The notes under the pieces were generated by a model that saw only the letters and a list, made by a program, of their open reading frames with translations, ran no database searches and was not told the DNA's origin. 64,000 bases of DNA from JAABVY01 sp964627935 (GTDB lineage Bacteria; Zixibacteria; MSB-5A5; JAABVY01). Within the stretch, counting starts at the first letter, position 1. Each line of letters begins with the position of its first letter. This document shows, piece after piece, positions 41,451 to 51,200 of this stretch. The stretch is from contig CAZVLB010000015.1 in the NCBI GenBank assembly GCA_964627935.1, positions 44,115 to 108,114 on the forward strand. Direction: 5' to 3'. The translations under genes and the position numbers were made by a program.

Positions 41451-44400
41451 ATGTTTAATAAAGCTCTCAAATACAGATTCGGTCTCGCGCTTGCAATTCT
41501 CCTGCTGGCTGTCATGGTCAGTCCTCTTGCAGCCGGGGAAATCTTTGTTTCCGATAACGGTTCCGATCTTGATGGTGATGGCAGCGAGGGGAGTCCATAC
41601 CTGACAATCGCCAATGCGATTGGGCAGTCATCACTGGGCGATACGATAACAGTTATGCCGGGAACTTATACACCCAGCTTCACATATCTGTATAACTCAC
41701 TGCATATCCGCGGGCAGTATGGGGCCGATTCAAGTTTTCTCGAGGGCAGCGGAACAAACGTAATCTTTATTATGGATGACAATTCGGATGGCTGTGTTAT
41801 CCAGGGGCTGACATTCAGAAATGCAGCCACCGCGATTACAATTTCATATTGTACCGTGTCACTGTATGAGAATCATTTCATTAATAACAGCAGCGATTCA
41901 AGCGGCGGCGCCCTCAATATTTACTATGCCGATGGTTTCATTTATGACAACCTGTTCCAGGGCAACAGCGCCGAATTCAGCGGCGGAGCCGTCCTCTGCA
42001 ATAACGCTGATATGTACATTTACAACAATATTTTTGACAGCAATACAACCACCGGTACATTCGGACGAGGTGGTGCATTGGCGGTCAGCGGGCCGTTTGA
42101 AGCCGCCCTGCTGGTCATTCAAAACAATATCTTCAGATTCAATCAGGCCACTGTAGGCGCTGGCATATCATGCGCCAGCGACCTGTATGTGATCGCCAAT
42201 AATCTCTTCTATCAAAACACTTCCACCAATCTCGGGGGCGGGATTCAGATCGAGTATGACTACAGCCCCGCCGTGTATAACAATATATTCTATGGCAACA
42301 GCCCGGATGGCATGTATTCCAATGCCTCCAGCCTGCCGGAATATGGTTATAATAATTATTATGCCAATACGCCTCTGAATGATTGCCAGTTCTGTCCCAC
42401 TGCGCCCGGCAATATGTATATCAATCCCTACCTGGCTGATATAGCCGGAGGTGACTACCACCTCACGGATTCATCGGCCATGGTCAACATGGGCCTGACC
42501 GCATTACCATTAACCCTGAACATTGATTTTGAAGGCCAGAAGCGTACGCTCGCGGGAGTAATGGATATCGGGCCGGATGAATATGCCGACTGTTCTATCG
42601 ACGGTAATTTTGGTGCGATTACCGATACTGCCGGATGTGCCGGTCTCGAGGTTCAATTCGCGGCTACTTCGCTAGAGGGCTACTATGATTCCCTGAAATG
42701 GGAATTCGGCGACGGATTTTTTGATTATAATATTACCAGTCCCGTTCACGTTTATTCCGATACGGGCCATTTCACAGTCAAATTGCATCTGGTAACACCC
42801 TGCACAACGGTTGTCATAACTAAAGAAAATTTTATTCACAGCATGTCCCTGGCAGACCCCGACTTTACAGCCGACGCTCCCAGCGGATGTGCGCCGTTGC
42901 AGGTGGCATTTTCTGACCAGACCCTTGGTTCGGTGGATACATACAGCTGGAACTTCGGCGATGGCAGCCCTGTATCGACAGCTCAGAATCCGGTTCATAC
43001 TTATGAAGAGCCGGGCACATATACGGTCACCCTGACTGTCCAAAACAGCTGTGGCGGAGCAATCGAGACAAAGGAATCGTATATTACCGTCCAGTCGGCG
43101 GCGATTGCCGATTTTGATGCCGAGCCATTGGCCGGTTCGGCACCGCTCAATGTCTTCTTCTCTGATTTATCTCAATATGATCCGCTTAGCTGGAATTGGG
43201 ATTTCGGCGATGGATCAATTTCCGAAGAACAGAATCCGACTTACCAGTACCTGTTGCCGGGCATATATGATGTCTCGCTGGTTGTGCAGAATGCCTGCGC
43301 CGACCAGCCGGATACAATGGCCAGGAATGATTACATCAGGGTATATGGCTTTAAAGCGGAGAATTACAGCACGATTGAAATAGACAGATATACTTACAGA
43401 TTCAATCTCTTTCTTGATTCTCTTTATGGACTTTTTAACCGTACAGTATCATATCGCGCCTCGCTTTTGAATAATCCCGGCAGAGGAAATGTCTCGTTTA
43501 TATTCGGCGATTCAACAGTAAATCTGTTTGACAGCACTTTCCTGAGGGTTCAGCTTTCCAAGGATGTTCCGCGCGGGACTTATGATGTCGTTGTACGTGC
43601 TATCGGACAGGGCGGTTTCCCTGTCGATACATTAATGCTGCAATTTACCGCCGATTCAGATTCGCTTCTGGAAACAAATCCGATAGCGCTTGATTTCGGC
43701 GAAGTGCCCGAAGACAGCACCAAGCAGATGACATTGACTTTGCGCAATAATGTCCAGTTCCCGGATACATTCAGCGTAATAGTCTCCGATATTGAAGCCA
43801 CGCCCAATGTGTTCTCTGCCGAAGATCCGGGGCAGTTCAAGCTCGATCTTGTCAACCGCACTCGTGAGATCACAGTTTCATTTACCCCGACAGCCGTGCA
43901 AAACTATAATGGCTCGGTTTTGATCCTGTCCAATGATCCGGCCTATCCACAATTGACCGTGCCATTGACCGGCAGTGGCATAATTGAACGCACACCGCCA
44001 ATTGTCGATTCAACCCGGCCGGCAGATAACGATAGGGAATATGCCGTAACCGATGTGATTGAAATATATTTTTCAGAGCCGCTCGATCCATCGACCATCG
44101 ATGGTTCAATAATTGTCTTCTCGGAAAAATCCGGGGAGCAGGTCGCAGGCACTGTCAGTCTGGCCACCGGCAATGATATGCTGGTTTTTACTCCCACTAT
44201 GGGATTTGCCATAACAGATTCTATCACCGTAACTGTCGATGCTTCTGTGGCCGATGTTGTCGGTAACACACTGGATGGTAATGGCAATGGGATCGGTGAC
44301 GGCACTGCCGCCGATGATTACTCATTCAGTTTCACTACCGGCCTGGCGGTATTTCCGGGTGATGCCAACAATGACGGCATCGTTAACGAGATGGATGTGC

Positions 44401-45023
44401 TGCCATTGGGCGTTTTCTGGGGCCTGACAGGCGATCAGCGCAGCGGTAATCCAAATGTCTGGAGCAGACAGGCCGCCACAAGCTGGAGCCCGGTCAGGGC
44501 CACCTATGCCGATTGTAATGGAGATGGTGTCATCAATGCTTCCGATATCGATGTGATCAGCGATATGTGGGGTTCGACTCATGCAATCGAGGGTTCGCCC
44601 ACTGTCTTCACGATGGATGAACTGGGTGGAAGCACCAATAACTTCGGACAGATCGATGATGCCATCGAAAACAATGATCTGGGCGATAACGGCGACAAGG
44701 TTTCCGACCTGATTTCCAACTATATCTCCGATGGTTCAAACATCGAACGCTTCAGCCTGGGGCGGAATTACCCCAATCCATTTAATCCGGTTACCACGAT
44801 CGATTTCACGATTCCGTATGAGTGTCATGTCAAGCTCGAGGTTTACAATGTACTCGGGCAGACAGTCAAGATGCTGGTTGATGAGACTCTTCCGGGCGGC
44901 TACAAAACGGTTGCCTGGGATGCCACCGACAGTTACGGAAATCCGGTACCGTCCGGCATTTATTTCTACCGCATGTCGGCCGAGGACTTCCATCAGGTTA
45001 AAAAAATGTTATTAATACGATAA
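41451..45023 (+). CDS. Large secreted beta-helix/PKD protein with dockerin-like and Por-sorting domains
   Basis: 1190 residues with a signal peptide. Right-handed beta-helix of the pectate-lyase-like type (about 30-350, repeated NNIF and NNLF turns), then three PKD domains (about 390-630, WEFGDG/WNFGDG motifs). ASPM-like and Big_5-like Ig domains follow. A dockerin-like pair (GDANNDGIVNEMD and ADCNGDGVINASD) is separated by an unusual 30-residue insert. A C-terminal Por/T9SS-like sorting domain begins NYPNPFNPVTTIDF and ends SGIYFYRM...MLLIR. TAGGAAAG precedes the ATG, 8 nt after the cohesin-like gene. No lyase catalytic residues can be assigned; it may be an adhesin or surface polysaccharide binder. 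Confidence 0.87.
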   Translation: MFNKALKYRFGLALAILLLAVMVSPLAAGEIFVSDNGSDLDGDGSEGSPYLTIANAIGQSSLGDTITVMPGTYTPSFTYLYNSLHIRGQYGADSSFLEGSGTNVIFIMDDNSDGCVIQGLTFRNAATAITISYCTVSLYENHFINNSSDSSGGALNIYYADGFIYDNLFQGNSAEFSGGAVLCNNADMYIYNNIFDSNTTTGTFGRGGALAVSGPFEAALLVIQNNIFRFNQATVGAGISCASDLYVIANNLFYQNTSTNLGGGIQIEYDYSPAVYNNIFYGNSPDGMYSNASSLPEYGYNNYYANTPLNDCQFCPTAPGNMYINPYLADIAGGDYHLTDSSAMVNMGLTALPLTLNIDFEGQKRTLAGVMDIGPDEYADCSIDGNFGAITDTAGCAGLEVQFAATSLEGYYDSLKWEFGDGFFDYNITSPVHVYSDTGHFTVKLHLVTPCTTVVITKENFIHSMSLADPDFTADAPSGCAPLQVAFSDQTLGSVDTYSWNFGDGSPVSTAQNPVHTYEEPGTYTVTLTVQNSCGGAIETKESYITVQSAAIADFDAEPLAGSAPLNVFFSDLSQYDPLSWNWDFGDGSISEEQNPTYQYLLPGIYDVSLVVQNACADQPDTMARNDYIRVYGFKAENYSTIEIDRYTYRFNLFLDSLYGLFNRTVSYRASLLNNPGRGNVSFIFGDSTVNLFDSTFLRVQLSKDVPRGTYDVVVRAIGQGGFPVDTLMLQFTADSDSLLETNPIALDFGEVPEDSTKQMTLTLRNNVQFPDTFSVIVSDIEATPNVFSAEDPGQFKLDLVNRTREITVSFTPTAVQNYNGSVLILSNDPAYPQLTVPLTGSGIIERTPPIVDSTRPADNDREYAVTDVIEIYFSEPLDPSTIDGSIIVFSEKSGEQVAGTVSLATGNDMLVFTPTMGFAITDSITVTVDASVADVVGNTLDGNGNGIGDGTAADDYSFSFTTGLAVFPGDANNDGIVNEMDVLPLGVFWGLTGDQRSGNPNVWSRQAATSWSPVRATYADCNGDGVINASDIDVISDMWGSTHAIEGSPTVFTMDELGGSTNNFGQIDDAIENNDLGDNGDKVSDLISNYISDGSNIERFSLGRNYPNPFNPVTTIDFTIPYECHVKLEVYNVLGQTVKMLVDETLPGGYKTVAWDATDSYGNPVPSGIYFYRMSAEDFHQVKKMLLIR

Positions 45024-45303
45024 CTTCGTATAAGACAACCGTTCTTTTTCAAAAAAATGCGACTACTGTTTTGATCAGTATTTATGCTGTCTAAAAGGAA
45101 TCAGGGCTGATGTTAATAGTTAAATATTCCCTGCTGAGCAATTAAATACTTGACATTCAATAGTTTTTGCCGTTTTTTTATGCAAGAGATGGCAACGGGA
45201 ATACAACTTCCTGTTACTGCGTGCTTTTGGCTTTAGTAGACGAAATTTAGAAACTTTATAAACAGTAGCACAGATGTAGCTTCGTCCCTGGAGGGGGGAT
45301 GGT
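45024..45303 (+). other. Intergenic region before the zinc-ribbon gene
   Basis: About 280 bp. An isolated TTGACA near 45151 has no -10 partner at proper distance, and TTTATAAA near 45255 is a weak -10 candidate. No terminator for the long upstream operon was found. Confidence 0.3.
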
Positions 45304-45567
45304 ATGGAGGATGAGCACCTTAAGGACAAGATTCTGATTTGCGCTGATTGCAATGAGGAATTCGTGTTTACAGTAGGCGCGCAAAAGTACTTCCTCGAGA
45401 AAGGAATCTCGGAAGAACCCAGGCGCTGCAAAGCCTGCTACATGACATTAAAAAAGGGGAAACGTCAGCAGCAGAAGGATACCCGAAAAAAGAGTTACGC
45501 AACACGAGGCAATGGCCAGCCCAACGGGAATTATCGTAGCTCTAATGGCAGGTACTACAAAGGATAA
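45304..45567 (+). CDS. Small zinc-ribbon protein
   Basis: 87 residues. Two CxxC knuckles, CADC and CKAC, sit about 30 residues apart with the intervening EEFVFTVGAQKYFLEKGISEEPRRC, the pattern of the probable-zinc-ribbon (zf-trcl) family. The C-terminal 35 residues are basic and low in complexity (KKGKRQQQKDTRKK, then Gly/Asn/Arg/Tyr-rich), which suggests nucleic-acid binding. A strong GGAGG lies just upstream. The family role is not known. Confidence 0.85.
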   Translation: MEDEHLKDKILICADCNEEFVFTVGAQKYFLEKGISEEPRRCKACYMTLKKGKRQQQKDTRKKSYATRGNGQPNGNYRSSNGRYYKG

Positions 45568-45594
45568 ACGGGCCGCCTTTGTAAACGACCCGTT
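45567..45594 (+). terminator. Weak hairpin after the zinc-ribbon gene
   Basis: AACGGG (45567-45572) pairs with CCCGTT (45589-45594), overlapping the stop codon. There is no real T-run. It lies between two convergent genes. Confidence 0.35.
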
Positions 45595-45618
45595 CTAATT
45601 CTGCAAAGTTTATGCCTT

Positions 45619-47364
45619 CTACTTGAGCAGCATCATTTTTCTGCTCTGAATCTGCTGGTTGTTTTGCAACCTGTAGAAGTATATCCCCGAGGGCACTTCG
45701 GATCCATTCTTATCAACGGCATCCCATGAGGCCCGGTAGGTACCCGGTTCATAGTGGTCGGAAACCAGTGTGGTCACATGTTGCCCCAGCAGGTTGTATA
45801 CGTCAAGGTCCACATGTCCGGCCTGATCGACTGTGAAGCTGATACTGGTTTCGGCATTGAATGGATTGGGGCTGTTCTGGTCCAGCGAAAATTCATCCGG
45901 TACAGACAAATCTATATCCACATCGTCTTCGGCATCGGATGCAAATGTGACTGTGAAATCGGCATACATGGTGGCGGCTGAACTGGAAATATTGGTTATT
46001 GCCACAAGCGTGCTGGCATCATTATAGTCATTCGAATTTGGTGTCGTTAGCGGAGAAAATGCCGTATTGCCGCTTACGCCCGGGAATGGATCGCCCGAAT
46101 CACCGGAATCATTATTCTTTTCCAGATCCCAGTAACCATCGGCCTGCTCCAGTGCCACAAGGTAATTGCCATAGGCTGTATATCCGGGATACCATTGATT
46201 ATCATTATCCGGACTACCCGCGCCATCATCCATCGTATCATCGATATGCCATATCAAAAGGCCATCGGAAGGCAGGTATGAATCGTAGCCGGTTCTCTGA
46301 CGATTCTCCACCAGGAAATACTCGGTACCGGCATCGCCATTGGTCCATAAACGATAGATCGTATCCGTATTTTCCACTGCCGGAATCGCCGCCCCGGCCA
46401 TGCTTGTGGTTACATTTATGGCTGAGGCAAAGCCCAGCTGAATTTTGCACCAGGCGTCAAAATGCGCCGGCGAACTTCCGTTTGTGCCGTTCCAGCTACC
46501 GCCTGCCATAACCGACCATCTGCCCACACCGCGAGATTCGTAATCACGGTCATAAAGATCCGGCAAACCGAATACGTGGCCCAGTTCATGACAGAATACT
46601 CCGCAGGTCATATCGCCGCTGGAAAGAAAATACTCCGGCATCATAGCATAGGTGGATATATAGACACCATCTTTTAGTCTTGATGAAATGCCCCACTTAT
46701 GGGACCAGATATCCGACAATGAACTTGTATATTCCGCGCCCTGTCCGGCATGAACAATCATCAGACCATCCACATAGCCGTTATTGTCATTATCATAATT
46801 CGCAAAATTAACATAATCATCTGCCGCATCCACAGCCTCTTCCACCAGCTTCTGGGCATTGTTGGGATAATTATAATTCAACCCGTAATCGCCGCCCGAT
46901 GTGTAATAGGTGCTGGTTTGTGATGATGTCAGCCAGCCAACATCCGAAGGAAGTTCAACCGCGGTTATATAAAATGTACCGTAGGAGTTTTCCAGGTAAT
47001 AATGCGTAACACAGCCCTGCTGGTTGGCATATACAAGCGTATCAAAATACTCTGCATTTGTAATTGCGTTTTCATCAGGGTACTGAATCAGAATTGTCAA
47101 CACATTAAATGTATCAACGCCCCCGCTCGAGGATAAATTGCTGAGATATGATTTGAGCGAAAAACCATTGCCCTTATTGATGCCCATTTCCTCCCACTGC
47201 TGAAACAGCGCATTGAAATCGGGGACATCCTCGCCGTTGGCCCGGCGTTCTTCGAGTTCAGCTTCTGTGTCCGGATGAAGCGGCATATGTGCCAGGGATT
47301 GCTTGCAAAATATAAACCCCAGCACTACCATCATCCCCAGAAGTATCATACATGCCCTTTTCAT
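45619..47364 (-). CDS. Secreted M6-family metalloprotease with Por-type sorting domain
   Basis: 581 residues, signal peptide at the N-terminus. The M6 (immune inhibitor A-like) motif HELGHVFGLPDLYD lies near residues 257-270 with the downstream Met-turn-like SVMAGGSW. The C-terminus carries a Por/T9SS-like sorting domain (NSPNPFNAETSISF ... SGIYFYRLQ ... KMMLLK), closely similar to that of the 41451-45023 protein. It has no dockerin, unlike the three other proteases, so two export or attachment routes may coexist. AGAGGAGG precedes the ATG. Confidence 0.92.
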   Translation of the reverse strand: MKRACMILLGMMVVLGFIFCKQSLAHMPLHPDTEAELEERRANGEDVPDFNALFQQWEEMGINKGNGFSLKSYLSNLSSSGGVDTFNVLTILIQYPDENAITNAEYFDTLVYANQQGCVTHYYLENSYGTFYITAVELPSDVGWLTSSQTSTYYTSGGDYGLNYNYPNNAQKLVEEAVDAADDYVNFANYDNDNNGYVDGLMIVHAGQGAEYTSSLSDIWSHKWGISSRLKDGVYISTYAMMPEYFLSSGDMTCGVFCHELGHVFGLPDLYDRDYESRGVGRWSVMAGGSWNGTNGSSPAHFDAWCKIQLGFASAINVTTSMAGAAIPAVENTDTIYRLWTNGDAGTEYFLVENRQRTGYDSYLPSDGLLIWHIDDTMDDGAGSPDNDNQWYPGYTAYGNYLVALEQADGYWDLEKNNDSGDSGDPFPGVSGNTAFSPLTTPNSNDYNDASTLVAITNISSSAATMYADFTVTFASDAEDDVDIDLSVPDEFSLDQNSPNPFNAETSISFTVDQAGHVDLDVYNLLGQHVTTLVSDHYEPGTYRASWDAVDKNGSEVPSGIYFYRLQNNQQIQSRKMMLLK

Positions 47365-47596
47365 TCTACCTCCTCTTAAGTCAAGAAATCTCTACTGTGT
47401 AATCAGATTGCAAAGATTATGCCGTTCCGGACACTCTGTTGGCTGAAATATCGCTGTCGTATTGTGTTGGGAGGTAATAGCTTAAGTTTCTGTTCGGGGC
47501 TGTTTCGAATGTGCCGTCAAATCGTCCTGGATAATCTATGGGATTTACCCCATATAGTGCGGAGTGATTGTTATACCTGCAAATATGTTAGATAAT

Positions 47597-47626
47597 AAAA
47601 AAAGCCCGTCTCAGATGAGACGGGCC
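47597..47626 (-). terminator. Terminator after the 47652-48902 gene
   Basis: GCCCGTCTC / GAGACGGGC stem (47604-47612, 47617-47625) with a seven-base T-run on the minus strand. One of the clearest in the window. Confidence 0.88.
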
Positions 47627-47651
47627 GGTATCCTTGAAATCAATTTTTTGA

Positions 47652-48902
47652 TCAGAAGAGCAGGCCGCTGCTTACTGCCAGGCCCATACCTTTACCACCG
47701 AGCGGTATCAATGATCCGGTCGACATGTAAGCAAAGTCAATAAAGAATGGATTCAGGTTCAATCCAAAACCTATTGCGGAGCTGCTGCCATTAGCGCCGC
47801 CAACCGAGAAACCTGCGCGCAGGGGCAGGAAATTCACCAGATGAGCCTCGCATCCGGCCGCAAGCTCAGGCGTGGTGGAGACCTTGCCCTTATTCTTAAG
47901 ACCCTGCTTATAATCAAAGCTTAAAAGATATGAACCCATCCTGGTCGAGGCTCCCAGCGCAATCTGCGGCGCCAGCGAAGTCGAGAATGATTCAATTGAT
48001 TCTTCATAATCATCTGATGTGATAATGCTGTCGTCATCCGAATTCTGCACTGTCAGATTTTCCCAGCTGAACACATATGTATTCAACTTGTTATCATTGC
48101 TCCAGCTGATTGTCGAAATTAAATTTGTGACCGCCATAGACAGTATCCAGTTGTCATTATAGGTCGCCGAAAGGCCCGCATCCAGTCCGAACCCGGAACC
48201 TCCGCCGGAGGTTTTGATCTGGAATGTGCCTTGGGAATTTATGCCTTCCATCTCGGTTATAAGATATGCATCAGCATCGACAACTTCCATATACTGCAAG
48301 CCATAGATATATTTGGCATTTACGCCCCAGTTGAGCGTACCCCATCCGAACTGCTTAAGTTCTCGGGCATAGCTGAGGTTGAAATCGACATGCGCGGTAC
48401 CATCACCAAAAGCATCGCTGATATCGATAGAATCACCGAATGTGTTGCCGTTGAATATCAACTCGATAACCTGCTTGTCGATTGAAGCACGGCCATCACC
48501 TTCGCCGCTGATACCGAATGCAAAACTGCCCTTCGAGAATGATAGCCCAGAGGCACCTCCAACCGCATTGCCCTCCAGGCCGGTGTCGGGAATCTTGTCC
48601 AGAATATCCTGCTTGTCGGATTCGCTCAGATGCTCGCCGTTGTATTTATTGTAATCCGCAAGCGAGAAGGAATTATTGTTGATATCCGCGCCGAATGAAA
48701 ACAGCTCGACGCTGAGATTGTTGTTCGTTTCCAGTGCCAGGTTGGCGGGATTGACGCCAATCGCCTGGTAGTTTCGCGCCAGCGAGGTAAAGCTCTTTGA
48801 AAGCGCCAGGCTGCGCGCGTTCTGATATTGACCCGCAGCGGCCGAGGATGTCAGCATCACTGCGATCAATATCGCCGCCGTTATGATTAGATTCTTTTTC
48901 AT
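47652..48902 (-). CDS. Outer-membrane beta-barrel protein (DUF5723-like)
   Basis: 416 residues with a signal peptide (about 1-24). The N-terminal ARSLALSKSFTSLARNYQAIGVNPANLAL is typical of a class of FCB-group outer-membrane barrels (PorV/DUF5723-like), followed by about 14 amphipathic strands and a terminal aromatic (SSGLLF). The function is unknown; some relatives help secretion. It follows a large lipoprotein gene by 21 bp and shares a terminator with it. Confidence 0.75.
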   Translation of the reverse strand: MKKNLIITAAILIAVMLTSSAAAGQYQNARSLALSKSFTSLARNYQAIGVNPANLALETNNNLSVELFSFGADINNNSFSLADYNKYNGEHLSESDKQDILDKIPDTGLEGNAVGGASGLSFSKGSFAFGISGEGDGRASIDKQVIELIFNGNTFGDSIDISDAFGDGTAHVDFNLSYARELKQFGWGTLNWGVNAKYIYGLQYMEVVDADAYLITEMEGINSQGTFQIKTSGGGSGFGLDAGLSATYNDNWILSMAVTNLISTISWSNDNKLNTYVFSWENLTVQNSDDDSIITSDDYEESIESFSTSLAPQIALGASTRMGSYLLSFDYKQGLKNKGKVSTTPELAAGCEAHLVNFLPLRAGFSVGGANGSSSAIGFGLNLNPFFIDFAYMSTGSLIPLGGKGMGLAVSSGLLF

Positions 48903-48923
48903 AATGCTCGCTCCTTTTGCCGC

Positions 48924-50915
48924 TTAGTCCCACTCGCCGCCGAGACGGGTGTTCAAACGTATATATGCTTCGATATCCAGATAATCAGTGTTGATAATAT
49001 TAACCACCTGGCCATTGGTGCCCGGAAGATTGATCTTCTGTCCGATATACAGGACCGGGTTTTCAATAATATCCAGATCAGTTTCCGATAGATTGATAAC
49101 CACATCGGAAATCTCCTCGGACGTTACCAGCCCGGAGGCTTCCACAACACCGGCCCCGACTTCTATCGGGCCGATCAAAAGCTGCGGATTGCTGTACAAT
49201 GTGGCCGTATCTCCACCCAGGTAAAGCTCAACTGTGCAACCGAAGGGCAGATGATTTTTCAGCGTGGCATAGATCGTTCCATTTAAAAGTCGCTCCGAAA
49301 CCTCATCGATATCATCCTGATCAATTTCAGTCGAATTGATATCTCCCTCGATCAGTGTCTCGCCGATCGCGAACTTGAGGGGAGAAGTGATCTCGACCTG
49401 GCCCCAGACCTTGCTGTTCGATGACAGCGTGCCCGAGGTCACACCATCGCCGGTCAATGCCTGGCCGGTAATCGTGATCTGCGAGGGTACCGGATTTGTC
49501 AGGCTGGATATATCCTGAATCGTAATCTGCGTCACGCCCGGATTACCGGGTGTACCGCCATTGATCGAACGCTCGAAACTCAGCTCCTGGCCGGCATCAC
49601 CGCTCAGCACAACTGTCAGGTCGGTCGGGAATTCGACCTCTGAATAAACCTGCATGGTTACTACAGCGTCGCTCAATCTGATATCTTCCATACCTTTCGG
49701 TAAATCAACAGATTCAACGACCGGATCGATTTCCACAACCGTGGGTGCCAGAACGCCGCTGACCTGGCTGAATTGCAGGCTCTCGAGTGAGGCCTCCACG
49801 CTGAATTTATCAGAATTAGTAATAGTGGCCATAGATGATCCGCTGCCCGGAAGGCTGAAATCCAGCTCGACATTGAATGCCATGCTGTTTTCGCCCAGGT
49901 CCGGTTCCAGCGAATAATTGGTCAGATCACGGTTAATCTGATAACTTCCTTTACCCGGAATGGTAGCATTCAACACCAGAGGGTCGCTACCGGATTTGAT
50001 CTCATCTATGGTGATAACCAGGCTGGCTCCCAGCTCAGATGTATTCTCGATATCGATCGATATATTGCCCTCCGATACGAGCGCGGCTGTCAATTCATGT
50101 TCTTCGTTAAGCTCGATCGCACTGGTGTAGCTCTTCTCCTGAGAGGGCACCATGGTGACCGCCGAACTTACCATTACCTGGTCGGAAAAAGTAAGATCGA
50201 CTCCAAGGTATTTGTCATCCACCGTCAGCAATGTCCCGCCCGGCGTATGAATCCGGCTGGAAAGATTGAGCTGATTGGATGTGCTCTTGCCCTGCAGATA
50301 AATCGTATCGGTTCCGATCTCACCGATTTCCAGTCCGCCGGCAAATATGCTTTCGGCCAGCGTGTCGGCCGTGATATTATCCACGATCCAGACAGTCAGG
50401 GAATCGATCTGCAGACCGAAGTTATTGGTTACCTGGAGCACCATAAATCCGCCCGAGAATGTGGCCGATGAATACTCGCTGATAGCCGCGAAATCCTTAT
50501 TGGCATCGAAACCAACATCCGGCACAACACCGGCGGTAATATCCAGGTAATCGGCGATACCCATTTCAACCGCCAATGGATCAGGGCTGTTGATTGTTAT
50601 GTCGCCCAGTTCATGGTTGAAATTCCTGGTGACATTGTCGGCCGCCAGCCCGGCATCGATCTGCACCGTATCGAATTCCTGCTCGAATGAAATCGAGAGA
50701 TTGCCCGCAGAATCATAGCTTAAGGCATCCTCGGCCATACGGTCGATCAATTCGTACATGTCATAATGCTTGTAAATCAATGGTACGGAAAGCTCAGCAT
50801 CCCAGGTCGGTGCTTCCGGACTTTCCAGAGAGCATCCCACCACCACCATTATAGGCAAGGCTATAATAAAAAGCGGTAGCCCCAGACGCTTTAATTTTTC
50901 AGTTCCCCGATGCAT
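48924..50915 (-). CDS. Large lipoprotein of unknown function
   Basis: 663 residues with a lipobox VVVGC after a hydrophobic segment, followed by SLESPEAPTWDAELSVPLIYKHYDMYELID. The rest is beta-rich, with several regions that resemble repeated sandwich domains (LSVEASLESLQFSQVSG, GQVEITSPLKFAIGETLIEGDIN). I do not recognise a named family. It is co-transcribed with the barrel gene at 47652, suggesting that the two work together at the outer membrane. A TCCTCC-type ribosome site (AGGAGGA on the coding strand) precedes the ATG. Confidence 0.7.
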   Translation of the reverse strand: MHRGTEKLKRLGLPLFIIALPIMVVVGCSLESPEAPTWDAELSVPLIYKHYDMYELIDRMAEDALSYDSAGNLSISFEQEFDTVQIDAGLAADNVTRNFNHELGDITINSPDPLAVEMGIADYLDITAGVVPDVGFDANKDFAAISEYSSATFSGGFMVLQVTNNFGLQIDSLTVWIVDNITADTLAESIFAGGLEIGEIGTDTIYLQGKSTSNQLNLSSRIHTPGGTLLTVDDKYLGVDLTFSDQVMVSSAVTMVPSQEKSYTSAIELNEEHELTAALVSEGNISIDIENTSELGASLVITIDEIKSGSDPLVLNATIPGKGSYQINRDLTNYSLEPDLGENSMAFNVELDFSLPGSGSSMATITNSDKFSVEASLESLQFSQVSGVLAPTVVEIDPVVESVDLPKGMEDIRLSDAVVTMQVYSEVEFPTDLTVVLSGDAGQELSFERSINGGTPGNPGVTQITIQDISSLTNPVPSQITITGQALTGDGVTSGTLSSNSKVWGQVEITSPLKFAIGETLIEGDINSTEIDQDDIDEVSERLLNGTIYATLKNHLPFGCTVELYLGGDTATLYSNPQLLIGPIEVGAGVVEASGLVTSEEISDVVINLSETDLDIIENPVLYIGQKINLPGTNGQVVNIINTDYLDIEAYIRLNTRLGGEWD

Positions 50916-51200
50916 TCAATCCTCCTTTTATCAGGATGTGCTTTAACTACCCGCACAATCTGATGCAAGCCCTGTGCCGCAGGAAGCCCTTTTGTAAGCT
51001 CGTTTAATACGCTAAGTTGCAGTGGGTTAGCAAGCGGCAAAAAAGCTGTTTCAAAACGACAGGGAGATTTATTCCGGATTTTCAACGGTTTTTTCCCACA
51101 CCCGACGGAGCATGGGCATAATCAATTTCTGTGCATGATTTAAAGATGGAACAGTTACGTATTTACCGCGATTTTAGAGGTATTGAAACGAGGCGAAAAA

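Noticed and set aside
50891..51085. Minus-strand frame of 64 codons upstream of the large lipoprotein
   Set aside because: TTG start, poor ribosome site, overlaps the start of the lipoprotein gene and lacks the LQxL...NKIL core. Could still be a leader peptide, but I cannot support it.
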